DNA from: Tritrichomonas musculus
Lineage: Eukaryota; Parabasalia; Tritrichomonadida; Tritrichomonadidae
Assembly: GCA_039105265.1 (NCBI GenBank)
Contig: JAPFFF010000007.1
Coordinates: 6,014,001 to 6,078,000 of the forward strand
DNA: 64,000 nt
Direction: 5' to 3'
Under the pieces are notes generated by a model. The model was given only the letters and a program-made list of their open reading frames with translations, made no database searches and was not told the origin of the DNA. The position numbers were made by a program, and so were the translations under genes. Of this stretch, positions 40,204 through 49,946 are shown piece by piece. The stretch's first letter is position 1, and each line of letters starts with the position of its first letter.

Positions 40204-43200
40204 ATGGAAAGTCCAACAAAAAATTCAAGATGGAGTCAAGAAGAAGATTGTTTACTTGTTCAGAAGTATGTAGAATATAATGGGAAATATTCTAAAATGG
40301 AAATCTTTTTTCCAAATAGAAATGTGAAAGCATTGATTAAAAGATATGAAAGATTAAATAGGAAAGCAAAAGAAGAAAAAATGGATATTGCAGAATATGT
40401 TAAGCAATATCACACATTATCGACGGACGAAAAAATAAAAAGCATTTTTATTCATGAAGAGCAAAATATTCGAATATATAAAAAATTAACAGATTTTACG
40501 ACTGATGATATAACTGATTCAATGCTACAGCTGGCGCAAAGCAATGAATTGCTCGTAACAAAGCTCGTTCTTAGTTATAAATACTTAAAAGAGCATTGGT
40601 TTGATGATTCCTTAACAAATTCTTTTTTTAATTCAATAATTCGATTGAGAGTTGACTTATTTTTACAGCAATGCATAATGTTTAGTGTTTATTCATTTAC
40701 TGAAATTTTACAAAAAGTTGAATATGCAAAAGAAATCCATTTTCTTAATCAATGTCCAATATTAACTAACTTCAATACACAATCAACAAATATTGAAAAA
40801 GCTAGAAATACTTTATCATTTTTAAAAGAAAAAGAAAAAACAATTTTCAAAGAAAAGGATTTATTAAATGAAATTGAAAAATTAAAAAAAGAAATAAATA
40901 ACAAAAATTGTCAAATAAATTATTTAACTAGTGAACCGTCAAAAGTTAAAAAAGAATGTGTTAAACTGATTAATGAAACAAAAACAACAATTGAAAATGA
41001 TTATACAAATCAAATCAAAAAACTAATTGAAGAAAACTTTTTGATTCCAAAAATATATTTAGAAAAATATCCAATGCTTCCATTACTTATTCAATATTTA
41101 ACAGGAAATAAGAAAAATGAAACTTATTTAAAATTTTGTTCGTTAATAAAACTCTTAAATTCAAACACATATAATTATCTCCATCAATTACTTCCATTTC
41201 CAAGTATTTCAAAATGCTATCATTTCACAGGTCAATTGCAAAATTCTTTAATATATATGATACAATCAATTCAATGTATACCTTTAATTTTGGAATTATT
41301 TTATCAGAAAGCAATTCAATTTTCAGAACATAAACCAATAAAACCGTTTTTAATATGCCTATCCGGAGATGCTGCATCTCTGAAACCAATATACAAAACA
41401 GATAAAAACGCTGTTTATGCATATGAAGTATTACCGTTATGCAAACTCATCCCTCAATGTGTCATCCATATGATTCCAACAAGGAATGGATCTTCACCTC
41501 CTGAAATTATCAAACGTTTTAATGAGATAATAAAACTATTAAATCAATCAGGTTATTGCGTCAAGTATATGGCTACTGACGGAGACATTTCATTTGATAA
41601 AACACATCGAGATTTTTTCTCAGAAAAAATTAAACCACATATAAACGAATCTTTTGATGATATAGTTTCTTCATTATTAAACGAGACACTAATTCCATTA
41701 TCTGATATTCTTCATTTAATTAAATCTGCCCGTGCAAGAATTGTAAATCATCCATTAATGATTGATATCGAAAAGATTATTTGTGTAAACATTGAGCTTT
41801 TAAATGAATATGCAAAACTTGGACAAGTTCTTGAAGATAAAAGCCAAGCCGCAGCAATGAAAGATAATTATCCATTAATATTATACTCATGGAACACATT
41901 AATATGCTGCCTAGAAAAAGGAAGGTTTGAAGCTGCTTATTATTTGCTTCCGTTTGTTTTACTTATTGAGGCAATAAGATCACCTGCTTTAAACAAAGAA
42001 AAAAGATTACAATTTTTAAAGTATTCATTTTATATATTTAAAGATCACTTAAAAAATATTAAAAATGTACCTCAAACCTCATTGTTTAAAGAAAGATATC
42101 ATAGTTCATGTTTAGGTGTGCTTTTTGCAGATCAAATTTTTTTATACAGAATAATCAATACTATTATTGGATTATCTGTCGCAATCATGCTGAACCAGGA
42201 AAATCTAGCTTTGCAAAGATTAGGTTCACATGACTTAGAACTGTTCTTTGGTCACATGAGACTTATGTGTTTCAATGATCACACATTTGAAAATGCTCTT
42301 AGAGTGGCCGCCAGAGCAATTATTGTTAGGAAGTATTGTGAGGACGTCGAATTTCCAATGAAAATTAATAAGCGAGTTAACACAGCTGGAATTGTTCTAA
42401 CATCAGATATAAATAATCAAAATGATTTCGATTTTGATTGTGCAAAAATTGTTTCAATTATATGGGACTTGATGAGAGGAAACACAATTGATAATAGAAA
42501 TCTTGAAGACATGACTAAAATGATAAATAGCTATACCAAAACTATATTAAAATTAAATATTAAACAGGTTAAAATGCCACATGTCATGAGTGGATGGAAC
42601 CCATCGTGTCGTTTGAATGCATTAAATTATACCATCAGCACACTTCCTTTGCCACATTCAAAGTCTTCACTTGGTTTTTATATTACGCGTGGTAAGAAAA
42701 ATAAGATTGCGCGTAATGAAGAAAGCCTCCTTAATTGGTGTTTACAAATTTTGGCTATTTTAAGTGGATTTAATTATGAAGAAAAAGGTTTTGATGGCTT
42801 TAATATTCCATTTAGTTATAATATTTGCAAGGAAAAAGATCGTAAAAAAGTGACAAACTATTTTATTAAATTGCAAAAAAAAGAAGATCTTGAAAGCCAG
42901 CCAGAAAATAATGAAGAATCTGCTGAAAAGGAATTATTTGATGTGACCAAAGAAGAATATGAAAATATCAAAAAAGAAAAAAGAAAACGTGTCAGAGAAG
43001 AAACAACAGAATTAACCGATCCATATCAAATAACTGATTCATCATTAGTCGATGATGAATATTTGGTTGACAATACAATTAATGAAATTATTGCAAAAAA
43101 TCCAGATGCAAAATCATCAAGTCAAAATATACAATTTGAACATCAAATTAAAACATTAATCGATGATGAAAAACTTTTAATGCATATAAAGTCTGCGAAA

Positions 43201-43455
43201 AAAAAAGAAAGTTTGAATTGTGATATAAAAAATGATTTATTTTCAGCAATCGACTTGATTATATCATCAATGAACCAAAAAGGCGTTCCTAATTACCAAC
43301 AATATCTCGATTCAAATTTAATACCTTTATTATCAAATAATGATCCTTCAAATTCTTTTGAAATTGGCAGTGAAATCAATGAAGATAATGAGAACGAAAG
43401 TGCAATAAATGAATACTCTTTTTTAAATGAAGATCCTAATTTAGATGATGAATAA
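40204..43455 (+). CDS. P-superfamily transposase with N-terminal SANT/Myb-like domain
   Basis: 1083 residues, no interruption. Residues ~8-56 (SRWSQEEDCLLVQKYVEYNG to ALIKRYERLNRK) look like one SANT/Myb repeat. A coiled coil follows (~200-285). The RNase-H-like core has the P-element layout: Asp389 in CLSGDAAS, Asp459 in MATDGD, the D501-x2-H504-x2-K507 motif (DILHLIKSAR, compare the DPPHLLK motif of P/THAP9 transposases) and Glu679 in DLELFFGHMRL (compare the LENFFG motif). The C-terminal ~200 residues are charged. Known P transposases usually start with a THAP zinc finger; here that place is taken by a SANT-like domain. Intact TIRs, an exact target duplication and a full ORF suggest an element active recently or still active. 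Confidence 0.88.
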   Translation: MESPTKNSRWSQEEDCLLVQKYVEYNGKYSKMEIFFPNRNVKALIKRYERLNRKAKEEKMDIAEYVKQYHTLSTDEKIKSIFIHEEQNIRIYKKLTDFTTDDITDSMLQLAQSNELLVTKLVLSYKYLKEHWFDDSLTNSFFNSIIRLRVDLFLQQCIMFSVYSFTEILQKVEYAKEIHFLNQCPILTNFNTQSTNIEKARNTLSFLKEKEKTIFKEKDLLNEIEKLKKEINNKNCQINYLTSEPSKVKKECVKLINETKTTIENDYTNQIKKLIEENFLIPKIYLEKYPMLPLLIQYLTGNKKNETYLKFCSLIKLLNSNTYNYLHQLLPFPSISKCYHFTGQLQNSLIYMIQSIQCIPLILELFYQKAIQFSEHKPIKPFLICLSGDAASLKPIYKTDKNAVYAYEVLPLCKLIPQCVIHMIPTRNGSSPPEIIKRFNEIIKLLNQSGYCVKYMATDGDISFDKTHRDFFSEKIKPHINESFDDIVSSLLNETLIPLSDILHLIKSARARIVNHPLMIDIEKIICVNIELLNEYAKLGQVLEDKSQAAAMKDNYPLILYSWNTLICCLEKGRFEAAYYLLPFVLLIEAIRSPALNKEKRLQFLKYSFYIFKDHLKNIKNVPQTSLFKERYHSSCLGVLFADQIFLYRIINTIIGLSVAIMLNQENLALQRLGSHDLELFFGHMRLMCFNDHTFENALRVAARAIIVRKYCEDVEFPMKINKRVNTAGIVLTSDINNQNDFDFDCAKIVSIIWDLMRGNTIDNRNLEDMTKMINSYTKTILKLNIKQVKMPHVMSGWNPSCRLNALNYTISTLPLPHSKSSLGFYITRGKKNKIARNEESLLNWCLQILAILSGFNYEEKGFDGFNIPFSYNICKEKDRKKVTNYFIKLQKKEDLESQPENNEESAEKELFDVTKEEYENIKKEKRKRVREETTELTDPYQITDSSLVDDEYLVDNTINEIIAKNPDAKSSSQNIQFEHQIKTLIDDEKLLMHIKSAKKKESLNCDIKNDLFSAIDLIISSMNQKGVPNYQQYLDSNLIPLLSNNDPSNSFEIGSEINEDNENESAINEYSFLNEDPNLDDE

Positions 43456-43907
43456 ATTTTTCATATTAATTGAATAGCATGTATGATCATATGAATTAGT
43501 AGCTAACGATATCAAAATATTTTCATTTAATTTAACTATTTTGCACATAATCATAGCTTTTATAAAAAAGATATTCTGATTTGAAAAATTATTATTTGCA
43601 ATATCATCATAAAAATGCAAAAATAAGAGAATCTCAATGAATTTTGATAATAATGCTTTTTTAACAAGAATAGAAATCATCTTTCTTATATGATAATTGA
43701 GTTTAAAAAATATATTTTGAGAAATCGCAATCGATCTGGTAAAAATATGATAATCATATAAAAAAATGAGAAATAAGGTTCAATTGATCTTGTACAATAA
43801 ACTTTTTGATGCTATTTGAAGTAAAACCCAAAAAAAATCAATAATTTATGCAAATAAAAAATATCATATTGAAATGTGATGTAAAACGTTAACTTTCAAT
43901 TAAAGAT

Positions 43908-43935
43908 TGATGGAGCTCTTTTGCATGCGTTGACC
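43908..43935. repeat. Right subterminal inverted repeat of the P-type element
   Basis: TGATGGAGCTCTTTTGCATG then CGTTGACC, the inverted counterpart of 40101-40129. Confidence 0.8.
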
Positions 43936-44057
43936 GATTTTCATTTAATTAAATATACAACTATACTAATAGTATACGCATAAAAATATCAACTTTATTT
44001 TTATTTATCTTTGATTTTTTAAAAAAGCTGTCACTTTTTGAGAAAAAAAACCCCTAT

Positions 44058-44782
44058 GGTTTTTGTATTTACAATTGTATACAACTTGTCCGTTTAAAAA
44101 ATACAATTGTAATTACAATTGTAAATACGTTATTTTCTTGATATTAGTTTTTTATTTTTATCTTGATCTACAATTATTTTTTTATATTAAAAATGTTTTA
44201 AATAATTTAAAAATAAAAAGATAAAATAGTAAAATGTTTTTCAAATTAAATAATATTATTTTTGATTCTTCATAAAATAAAAAAAATTTATTCGTATTCA
44301 AAAAGTTTCATTGATACTACAAATCAAAAAATCGTTATTTTATGAAAAAATACGTTGAAAAGACGTTTATAGTATTTGTGATGTAAAAAAAATAAGGCCT
44401 ACTCGATCGCAGTACCTGTCCAAACATTTTCAATATATTATTCAATCCTTTTATTCTAAGAATATTCAATTTTTCTCATCATGAATATATATTTTACATC
44501 CAATATTTTTGCTGATTTTGATTATAAAATAAAAAAAATTAAAAATTGCCAATATTATGGCTTATTAGCTTTTTAAAACTTTTATGAGGAGAGGAAAAAA
44601 AGAAAAAAAATTTGAATATCTCGAGAAATTATTTAAAATTTCCTGTTTATATCATTAAATTTATGGTAAAATACCGAAAAATAAACTTAATACTTATTAG
44701 TAAATTCAAATTAATAAAAGTATGAAGATATTTATCAATATAATTTTTTGATTGTCCAATCTTTGAAAAAAATTTTTCTCAA
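44058..44782. other. Spacer between the transposon and the Ubl gene
   Basis: It begins with the right target duplication (44058-44065). At 44079-44136 there are inverted copies of ATTTACAATTGTA (with ATACAATTGTAATTACAATT). Otherwise AT-rich. TTCTCAAATG at the downstream start is an Inr candidate. Confidence 0.5.
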
Positions 44783-47700
44783 ATGTCATTTATGAATGCA
44801 TATGGAGAACTCAATGTTGCTTTGAAGTTTAAAGGAAAAAATAATAAAATTTGTTTTTATCTTCCATGTTCTACAACAATTAAAGGATTATCCAAGTACT
44901 TTTTAAAGTTTACACGCAAAGATCCTGATTGTTTTGATTTTTACTCAAATAAAATACAGATCACAGGAGAACAAAATGTTTATTACACAAATGATAATCC
45001 TTTGAAAGATTTTGTTATTGAATGCAAAGCAAAGAAAAATATATCGATTAAAGATGTTTTAATTACCTTTAAAAAAAATGAAACAGAAAACGAACAAAAG
45101 TTTTCTACATCAAAAACAGATAAAAGAGATATTGCAAAATTACTAGGAAATTATCTTTCTTTAGATCCAAGCTTGCTCAATATTAAGAAAGAAGGCGATC
45201 TTAAATTTCGTGTTACTTCTGAACACTTGATTATATCAAAGGCCGAAATGAAACCCGATAAAGAAATTATTCTTGTTTACTCAGATAATTCAACCGGGAT
45301 GGACCTCAAATATTTAGCTAGTGTTTATGATATAAACAACTGTTCAATTCTCACAGTTAACAACAAATTTGTAAAAAATAACAAAGTTGTATCAAATTGT
45401 TTCGTTGATGGTCCAAACATTTTATCATTTAGTCCATATATAAACGAATTTTATTATAAGGAAAACGAAGACTCCGATCCAAAAAAAGCAACCATTATAG
45501 GGGCTCCAATTGGTAGGAATTATATGAGAGCAATTGCAAAAGACACAAATCAATCTTTAGATGTAGTAAGCCACAAAGTTTTAATGGTTGAGGATGCAAA
45601 TAAAAATCATGTTTATAAAGTCAAATGCTCAAAATTTGTCAGGGGTGCCGCTCAGAATTATTTCATCCTTACTAATGAATCTCCGTACAAGTTCGAAATT
45701 AAGAGGGAATCCGGAAAATCTATTCAAGAAATATGCTTTGATCCACAATTATGCATCTTTCAGGTTCGCCAATATTTATCTAATTATCTTAATATTCCTT
45801 CTTCATACTTCATTAAAATTAAAAATTCAAAAGATCAAAAAATAGATGATAAAGCTAAAATTGAAGATGCTTTTACAAAAGGTAAAAAGCTTATTGTTGA
45901 AGTTGATGAACCAAAACCAGTTAAAGCCATATTTTTATTATACAACAACAATGAAAAAAAGGTAGAACTTACAATTGATCCAGATGAATCTATATATTCA
46001 GTTCGTAAATCTGTCGCTGAACAATTTCAGATCAATCCAAATTATATTAATATATTCAAAAATTCTCATCGAATATTTGATCAACAAAAGTTTATCAAAC
46101 ACTATTCTGATGATTGCATATATGATATTTCAAGTGAACTTTTTGTTAATGTTAAATACAATTCAACCAATTTAAACTTTATTTTCCCTCTTGAAGTTGA
46201 TTTTAAACTTTTGACTGATATTTGTCGAGCGCGACTCAATTTAGAAGGGAAAGATATCGGCTTTATTGACAAATCTAAATTACGAATTCACGATAATATG
46301 CTTGTTTATTCAACTTGGGAAAAAGAGCATATATTCCCAGGTCCTCAATTTATTGCAAGATATAGAAAGTATAATGGAAATAATAAAGTTAAACTTTCGA
46401 TGGTGACTAAAAAATCTTATGAAAAAGATTTAAAGAAATTATATAAAGCAATTGATCCAAATCAACAATTTGAACTGGACATTCTTATTTATACAGCAGA
46501 AGGACGCCTTGAATCGAAAGTGACTTCGAAAGGATCGCAAAAAATAGCTGATATTGCCAAAAATTCTTTAAATAAAGATCAACAAGATCAAATAATAAAA
46601 TCAGATCAACAGTTTGCTATTTTCTTTGTATTTGATCGTGAAATTAAATTCAATTCAACAGTTTCTGATGTTCAACAAATTTTTGAAACTTATTATAAAA
46701 ATGATGAATCAAAAGTTAGACCAAAATTAATTGCATTAGCTCCACCACAAATTTACCGATATAAACTTCCATCAAAAGATAGTAATACTGAAAATTCAAT
46801 GACCGTTAATTTATTTACGAATTTATTTGATTTAAAGAAAAAAAGCACAAAAGATCCACAAATGCTTATTGTTAAATACAACAATATGCCAATTTACCGA
46901 TTATCACAACCAATCATGCTCTTTAATCCAAGACTACCTTTTGAAATCGAATATATCAAGGAAATATCTTACAAAATAACTTATAAGGATGATAAAGGAA
47001 AAGTATTTGAAAAAGAACTCAAGCTAGATGAAAAAGCAACTGTTTATGATATTGTAAAAGAGTCAATTGACCTTTTAGCATCAACAGGCAATAAAGATTT
47101 TGATAAACTCAAAGCTACGCAAGTTAGAGTTACAATTAATTCTATAATTCTTACAAAAGACATTGATCATAAATCAGTTATCAAAGAATTCGGCCCAAAG
47201 GGCACAGCAGAAGTTATCCCACTTAGAAAGATAGGCTTTACTGTTCAAGGAGAGAATTTATATTTCCCATATTTCGCTTCATCTGACACAATTTTATATA
47301 TGAAAAAATCTTTATTAAAGCGTCTTGAGGCAAAAGAAGAACATACAGACTATTACTTTTTATTATACAATGGAATCGCTGCTGAAGACACTGAACATCT
47401 TTCCGATTATTTGGATGACGATGATTTATGCTTTGATGTTGTACCAATTCAATTTACGGCAAAAATTTGTGCAATATTACCCGATTTTACTCATACTTAT
47501 GTCATTTCTAAAGATTTACTTATGTATGATGTTAAAGAATTCTTTGCCCAATATTATGAAGATATTGAAGATGTAGATTCAATTGAATTGATTGATAAAA
47601 CAACAAATTTACCTATTGATGATAACGATAATCCAATTGATGGTCAATTCGTAGAACTCAAATTTAATGTAGAAAATCTTCAACTAAAAGAAAAATTTAA

Positions 47701-48115
47701 ACAAAAAGTTGCTCGTTATAAAGAAGAAACCAATAGGATCATTGAAAATGCGTCTATTCCCGAAGATTCATTCAGTTGTCCATTCACTTATGAATCAGAT
47801 AATTTTTATTTGACTATTGAAAAATCATTAAAATGCATTACTGCAAAAACTCGTATTACAAATTATCTTAGAAAATCGTTGAAAGATTCAAGCAATGACG
47901 AATCCATTGACTTTGATGATATTATGATTACGATTAATAACAAAGAAGTTCTCGCTCGAGAAGTTCTCTTTGAAAGATATAATAGTGCTTGTGAATCGAA
48001 TCCTGAAGTTAGGTTCATTGTCAAAAGAGAAGAATTTGATTTAACACAATCAAGTATATTTATGTCAACTTCCAAGAGCATTTTTCTTCAAAGCTTCGAA
48101 GCAAACGATCTTTAG
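44783..48115 (+). CDS. Giant protein built of many divergent ubiquitin-like folds
   Basis: 1110 residues with no signal peptide or membrane span. The whole length reads as successive beta-grasp modules of ~75-95 residues, each with a beta hairpin, a helix and a Lys-rich strand. The clearest are ~378-455 (AIFLLYNNNEKKVELTIDPD, ESIYSVRKSVAEQFQI, HRIFDQQKFIKHYS), ~730-815 (SYKITYKDDKGKVFEKELKL, ATVYDIVKESIDLL, SIILTKDIDHKSV) and ~817-895 (LLYNGIAAEDTEHLSDYLDD, DDLCFDVVP). At least six modules are visible and up to ten are plausible. None ends in a Gly-Gly tail, so conjugation is unlikely; a scaffold role is an inference. The next gene downstream encodes a shorter protein with a more typical Ubl end, so the pair may be related by duplication. 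Confidence 0.65.
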   Translation: MSFMNAYGELNVALKFKGKNNKICFYLPCSTTIKGLSKYFLKFTRKDPDCFDFYSNKIQITGEQNVYYTNDNPLKDFVIECKAKKNISIKDVLITFKKNETENEQKFSTSKTDKRDIAKLLGNYLSLDPSLLNIKKEGDLKFRVTSEHLIISKAEMKPDKEIILVYSDNSTGMDLKYLASVYDINNCSILTVNNKFVKNNKVVSNCFVDGPNILSFSPYINEFYYKENEDSDPKKATIIGAPIGRNYMRAIAKDTNQSLDVVSHKVLMVEDANKNHVYKVKCSKFVRGAAQNYFILTNESPYKFEIKRESGKSIQEICFDPQLCIFQVRQYLSNYLNIPSSYFIKIKNSKDQKIDDKAKIEDAFTKGKKLIVEVDEPKPVKAIFLLYNNNEKKVELTIDPDESIYSVRKSVAEQFQINPNYINIFKNSHRIFDQQKFIKHYSDDCIYDISSELFVNVKYNSTNLNFIFPLEVDFKLLTDICRARLNLEGKDIGFIDKSKLRIHDNMLVYSTWEKEHIFPGPQFIARYRKYNGNNKVKLSMVTKKSYEKDLKKLYKAIDPNQQFELDILIYTAEGRLESKVTSKGSQKIADIAKNSLNKDQQDQIIKSDQQFAIFFVFDREIKFNSTVSDVQQIFETYYKNDESKVRPKLIALAPPQIYRYKLPSKDSNTENSMTVNLFTNLFDLKKKSTKDPQMLIVKYNNMPIYRLSQPIMLFNPRLPFEIEYIKEISYKITYKDDKGKVFEKELKLDEKATVYDIVKESIDLLASTGNKDFDKLKATQVRVTINSIILTKDIDHKSVIKEFGPKGTAEVIPLRKIGFTVQGENLYFPYFASSDTILYMKKSLLKRLEAKEEHTDYYFLLYNGIAAEDTEHLSDYLDDDDLCFDVVPIQFTAKICAILPDFTHTYVISKDLLMYDVKEFFAQYYEDIEDVDSIELIDKTTNLPIDDNDNPIDGQFVELKFNVENLQLKEKFKQKVARYKEETNRIIENASIPEDSFSCPFTYESDNFYLTIEKSLKCITAKTRITNYLRKSLKDSSNDESIDFDDIMITINNKEVLAREVLFERYNSACESNPEVRFIVKREEFDLTQSSIFMSTSKSIFLQSFEANDL

Positions 48116-48666
48116 AATTTTTCATTTTAAATATTCGATAATAACTTAAATCGTTTTTTTTTTTTTTTTCTAACATTTTAAAAAATATTGATAAGCTTGT
48201 TTTACATATAATAATGGCAATTACAGTATGCATTTATGGGGATATTTCTTATATGTTTCCATAAGAGTAATTGTTAAAAATGTAACCATATTTTTGCCAA
48301 TTTTACGATATTTTTTTTGAAATCTTGGTTGTGTTTAAATAAAAACATACCATAATTATGTTCTATTTTACTCTACTAAGTAGTGTTGGTATTTAAAAAA
48401 AATACAATTTCTAAAGCTAAAATACATTTCAGTAGCCGATTAACTTTTTTGAATATAAATTCATCAAAATTTCATCAAAATTTTATTCAATTTTATATCA
48501 AACTGCTCCTTATGCAATTTTGAAAAGAAATTTTAATTCAATAAAAACCTAAAATTTTTATATAGAAAAGCTTTGAAAAAAGAATAAAATTGTCGAAATT
48601 TTCTTTGAAAATTTTTGAATTGGAATTCTGAAATCATCATCAAATTAATGGCTTTATTTTTTTTAA
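48116..48666. other. Spacer between the two Ubl genes
   Basis: A T-run at about 48153-48169 and AT-rich DNA. ATCATCAAATTAATGG about 25-40 bases before the next start includes an Inr candidate and an out-of-frame ATG. Confidence 0.45.
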
Positions 48667-49398
48667 ATGCTCAACGACGATAGTTATGTACAAATCTATA
48701 CCAGAAATACGAACAGCCCACTTCCAAATGAATCTTTTTCAAACTATTGCATCAATAAAAATAGCTTAACTTCAATGAATATCACGAATATATATTTATA
48801 CCAACCTCATATGAGAATACAACATATTAAGGTAAAATCAGATAGACCAATTTCTACATTAAGTCGTCAGTATGTTAGTGACATGGCTTTTATTTTTAAT
48901 GGCCAAATTCTTGATAAAGAAAAGACTTTTTCAGATTATGCTATTGTTGATGGAAGTAAGATAGTTATGCTTCCAGAGGAAGCAATAAAAAATGATCTTA
49001 CTTTTAAAGAAAAATGGCTAAATATTACATCAGATAAAGAAAACTTTGATAAAAAAATTGAAATAAGCGTAAACTCTGTTTGCAGAAAAGAGATTTCAAG
49101 ATTAAACGATATAAAATACCAAAAACTTGAAATGAAACGAAGAACTCACAGCTTCTTTGTAAATTCAAGATTTAGTGCACCAATCTTTAATGAAAATTCT
49201 TCAAATTCACCTTTTTTATCCTCTTGTGACCAAGGAGAGAGTAAAAATGGCAATTTGAATAAAATTACCGGTGTGTCAAATTTGAACATTTTTTTTGATT
49301 TATATAAGAAAGGTAATAACAAGTGTAATATTCTTCTCAATGTTGATTATGAAAAGAATGATGCACCTTTAGAAGTACCGCTTCCTGTCATGTGGTAG
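48667..49398 (+). CDS. Protein with a ubiquitin-like domain
   Basis: 243 residues. Residues ~52-103 (RIQHIKVKSDRPISTLSRQY, AFIFNGQILDKEKTFSDYAI, VDGSKIVMLPEEA) have the classic ubiquitin/SUMO-like pattern: the FIFNGQIL strand, a 'DYAIVDGSKIVM' turn and final strand. No Gly-Gly follows. The remaining ~140 residues show no domain. It is encoded on the same strand 551 bp after the giant multi-Ubl protein. An Ubl-adaptor or SUMO-like-domain protein is the best description; the partner is unknown. Confidence 0.7.
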   Translation: MLNDDSYVQIYTRNTNSPLPNESFSNYCINKNSLTSMNITNIYLYQPHMRIQHIKVKSDRPISTLSRQYVSDMAFIFNGQILDKEKTFSDYAIVDGSKIVMLPEEAIKNDLTFKEKWLNITSDKENFDKKIEISVNSVCRKEISRLNDIKYQKLEMKRRTHSFFVNSRFSAPIFNENSSNSPFLSSCDQGESKNGNLNKITGVSNLNIFFDLYKKGNNKCNILLNVDYEKNDAPLEVPLPVMW

Positions 49399-49946
49399 AA
49401 TGACAATTTTTTTCTGTAATGTTATTGACGAATAGCATTCATATTTTACCTTATGCAAGTGTAAATAAACTATTTACTCAATTCATCAATAGTGGTCATT
49501 TTAATTTTTTGATTATTTTTTTTTTATTAATGTGAAAGTTGGATTTTTGTATGAATCAATTTTCTTCATATTTTTTATCATCTGTGAAGATTGCTTTTTT
49601 TCATTCAGATTTTTACAAATGAATGGAATAAAAAAATATTTTAATTAGATGCATTTTTTACACATATTTTAAGATTTAATTATTTATAGAAAATCCATAA
49701 TACTCATGATAGACAATAGAATTTATATTATAAACTCACTTTTTATATCAAATTTTCATTTTATGACGTATTATAATTATGATATTAACAATTGTTTTTA
49801 ATACCCTTAAGTTTTGATGAAAATATAATTTAACAGTATAAAATATATTGAATTAACTCCTAGATATATGATTCATAAAATACAAAGTATAAGAATGAAT
49901 AATTATCGTTTTATACAAGAAAGAGAACAAATAAATATTATAATTA
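49399..49946. other. Convergent intergenic spacer
   Basis: AT-rich, no ORF, no repeat recognised. Confidence 0.5.

Larger units (their letters stand above)
39969..44057 (+). mobile_element. Intact P-superfamily DNA transposon, 4089 bp
   Basis: The ends are ATAGGGATTTTTTC (39969) and, inverted, ATAGGGGTTTTTTTTC (to 44057). GGTTTTTG flanks both sides (39961-39968 and 44058-44065), an exact 8-bp target-site duplication, the size P elements make. Subterminal inverted repeats lie 132 bp from the left end (40101-40129, GGTCAACAGGTGCAAAAGAG then CTCCAATGA) and 122 bp from the right end (43908-43935), with few differences; these are probable transposase-binding sites. Copies of GAAATGTGA(A/T)(A/G)TAAAA occur near 40140, 40172 and 43871. 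One 1083-codon uninterrupted transposase ORF lies inside, followed by ~600 bp of non-coding 3' DNA. Confidence 0.88.

Noticed and set aside
43441-43680. 79-codon minus-strand frame within the P element's 3' non-coding part
   Set aside because: AT-rich hydrophobic chance frame without motifs; P-type elements carry one transposase gene.
39925-44420. Possible outer inverted repeat around the P element (sequences near CGATCG at 39950 and 44405)
   Set aside because: The match is short, centred on a self-complementary CGATCG, and has gaps; not above chance.
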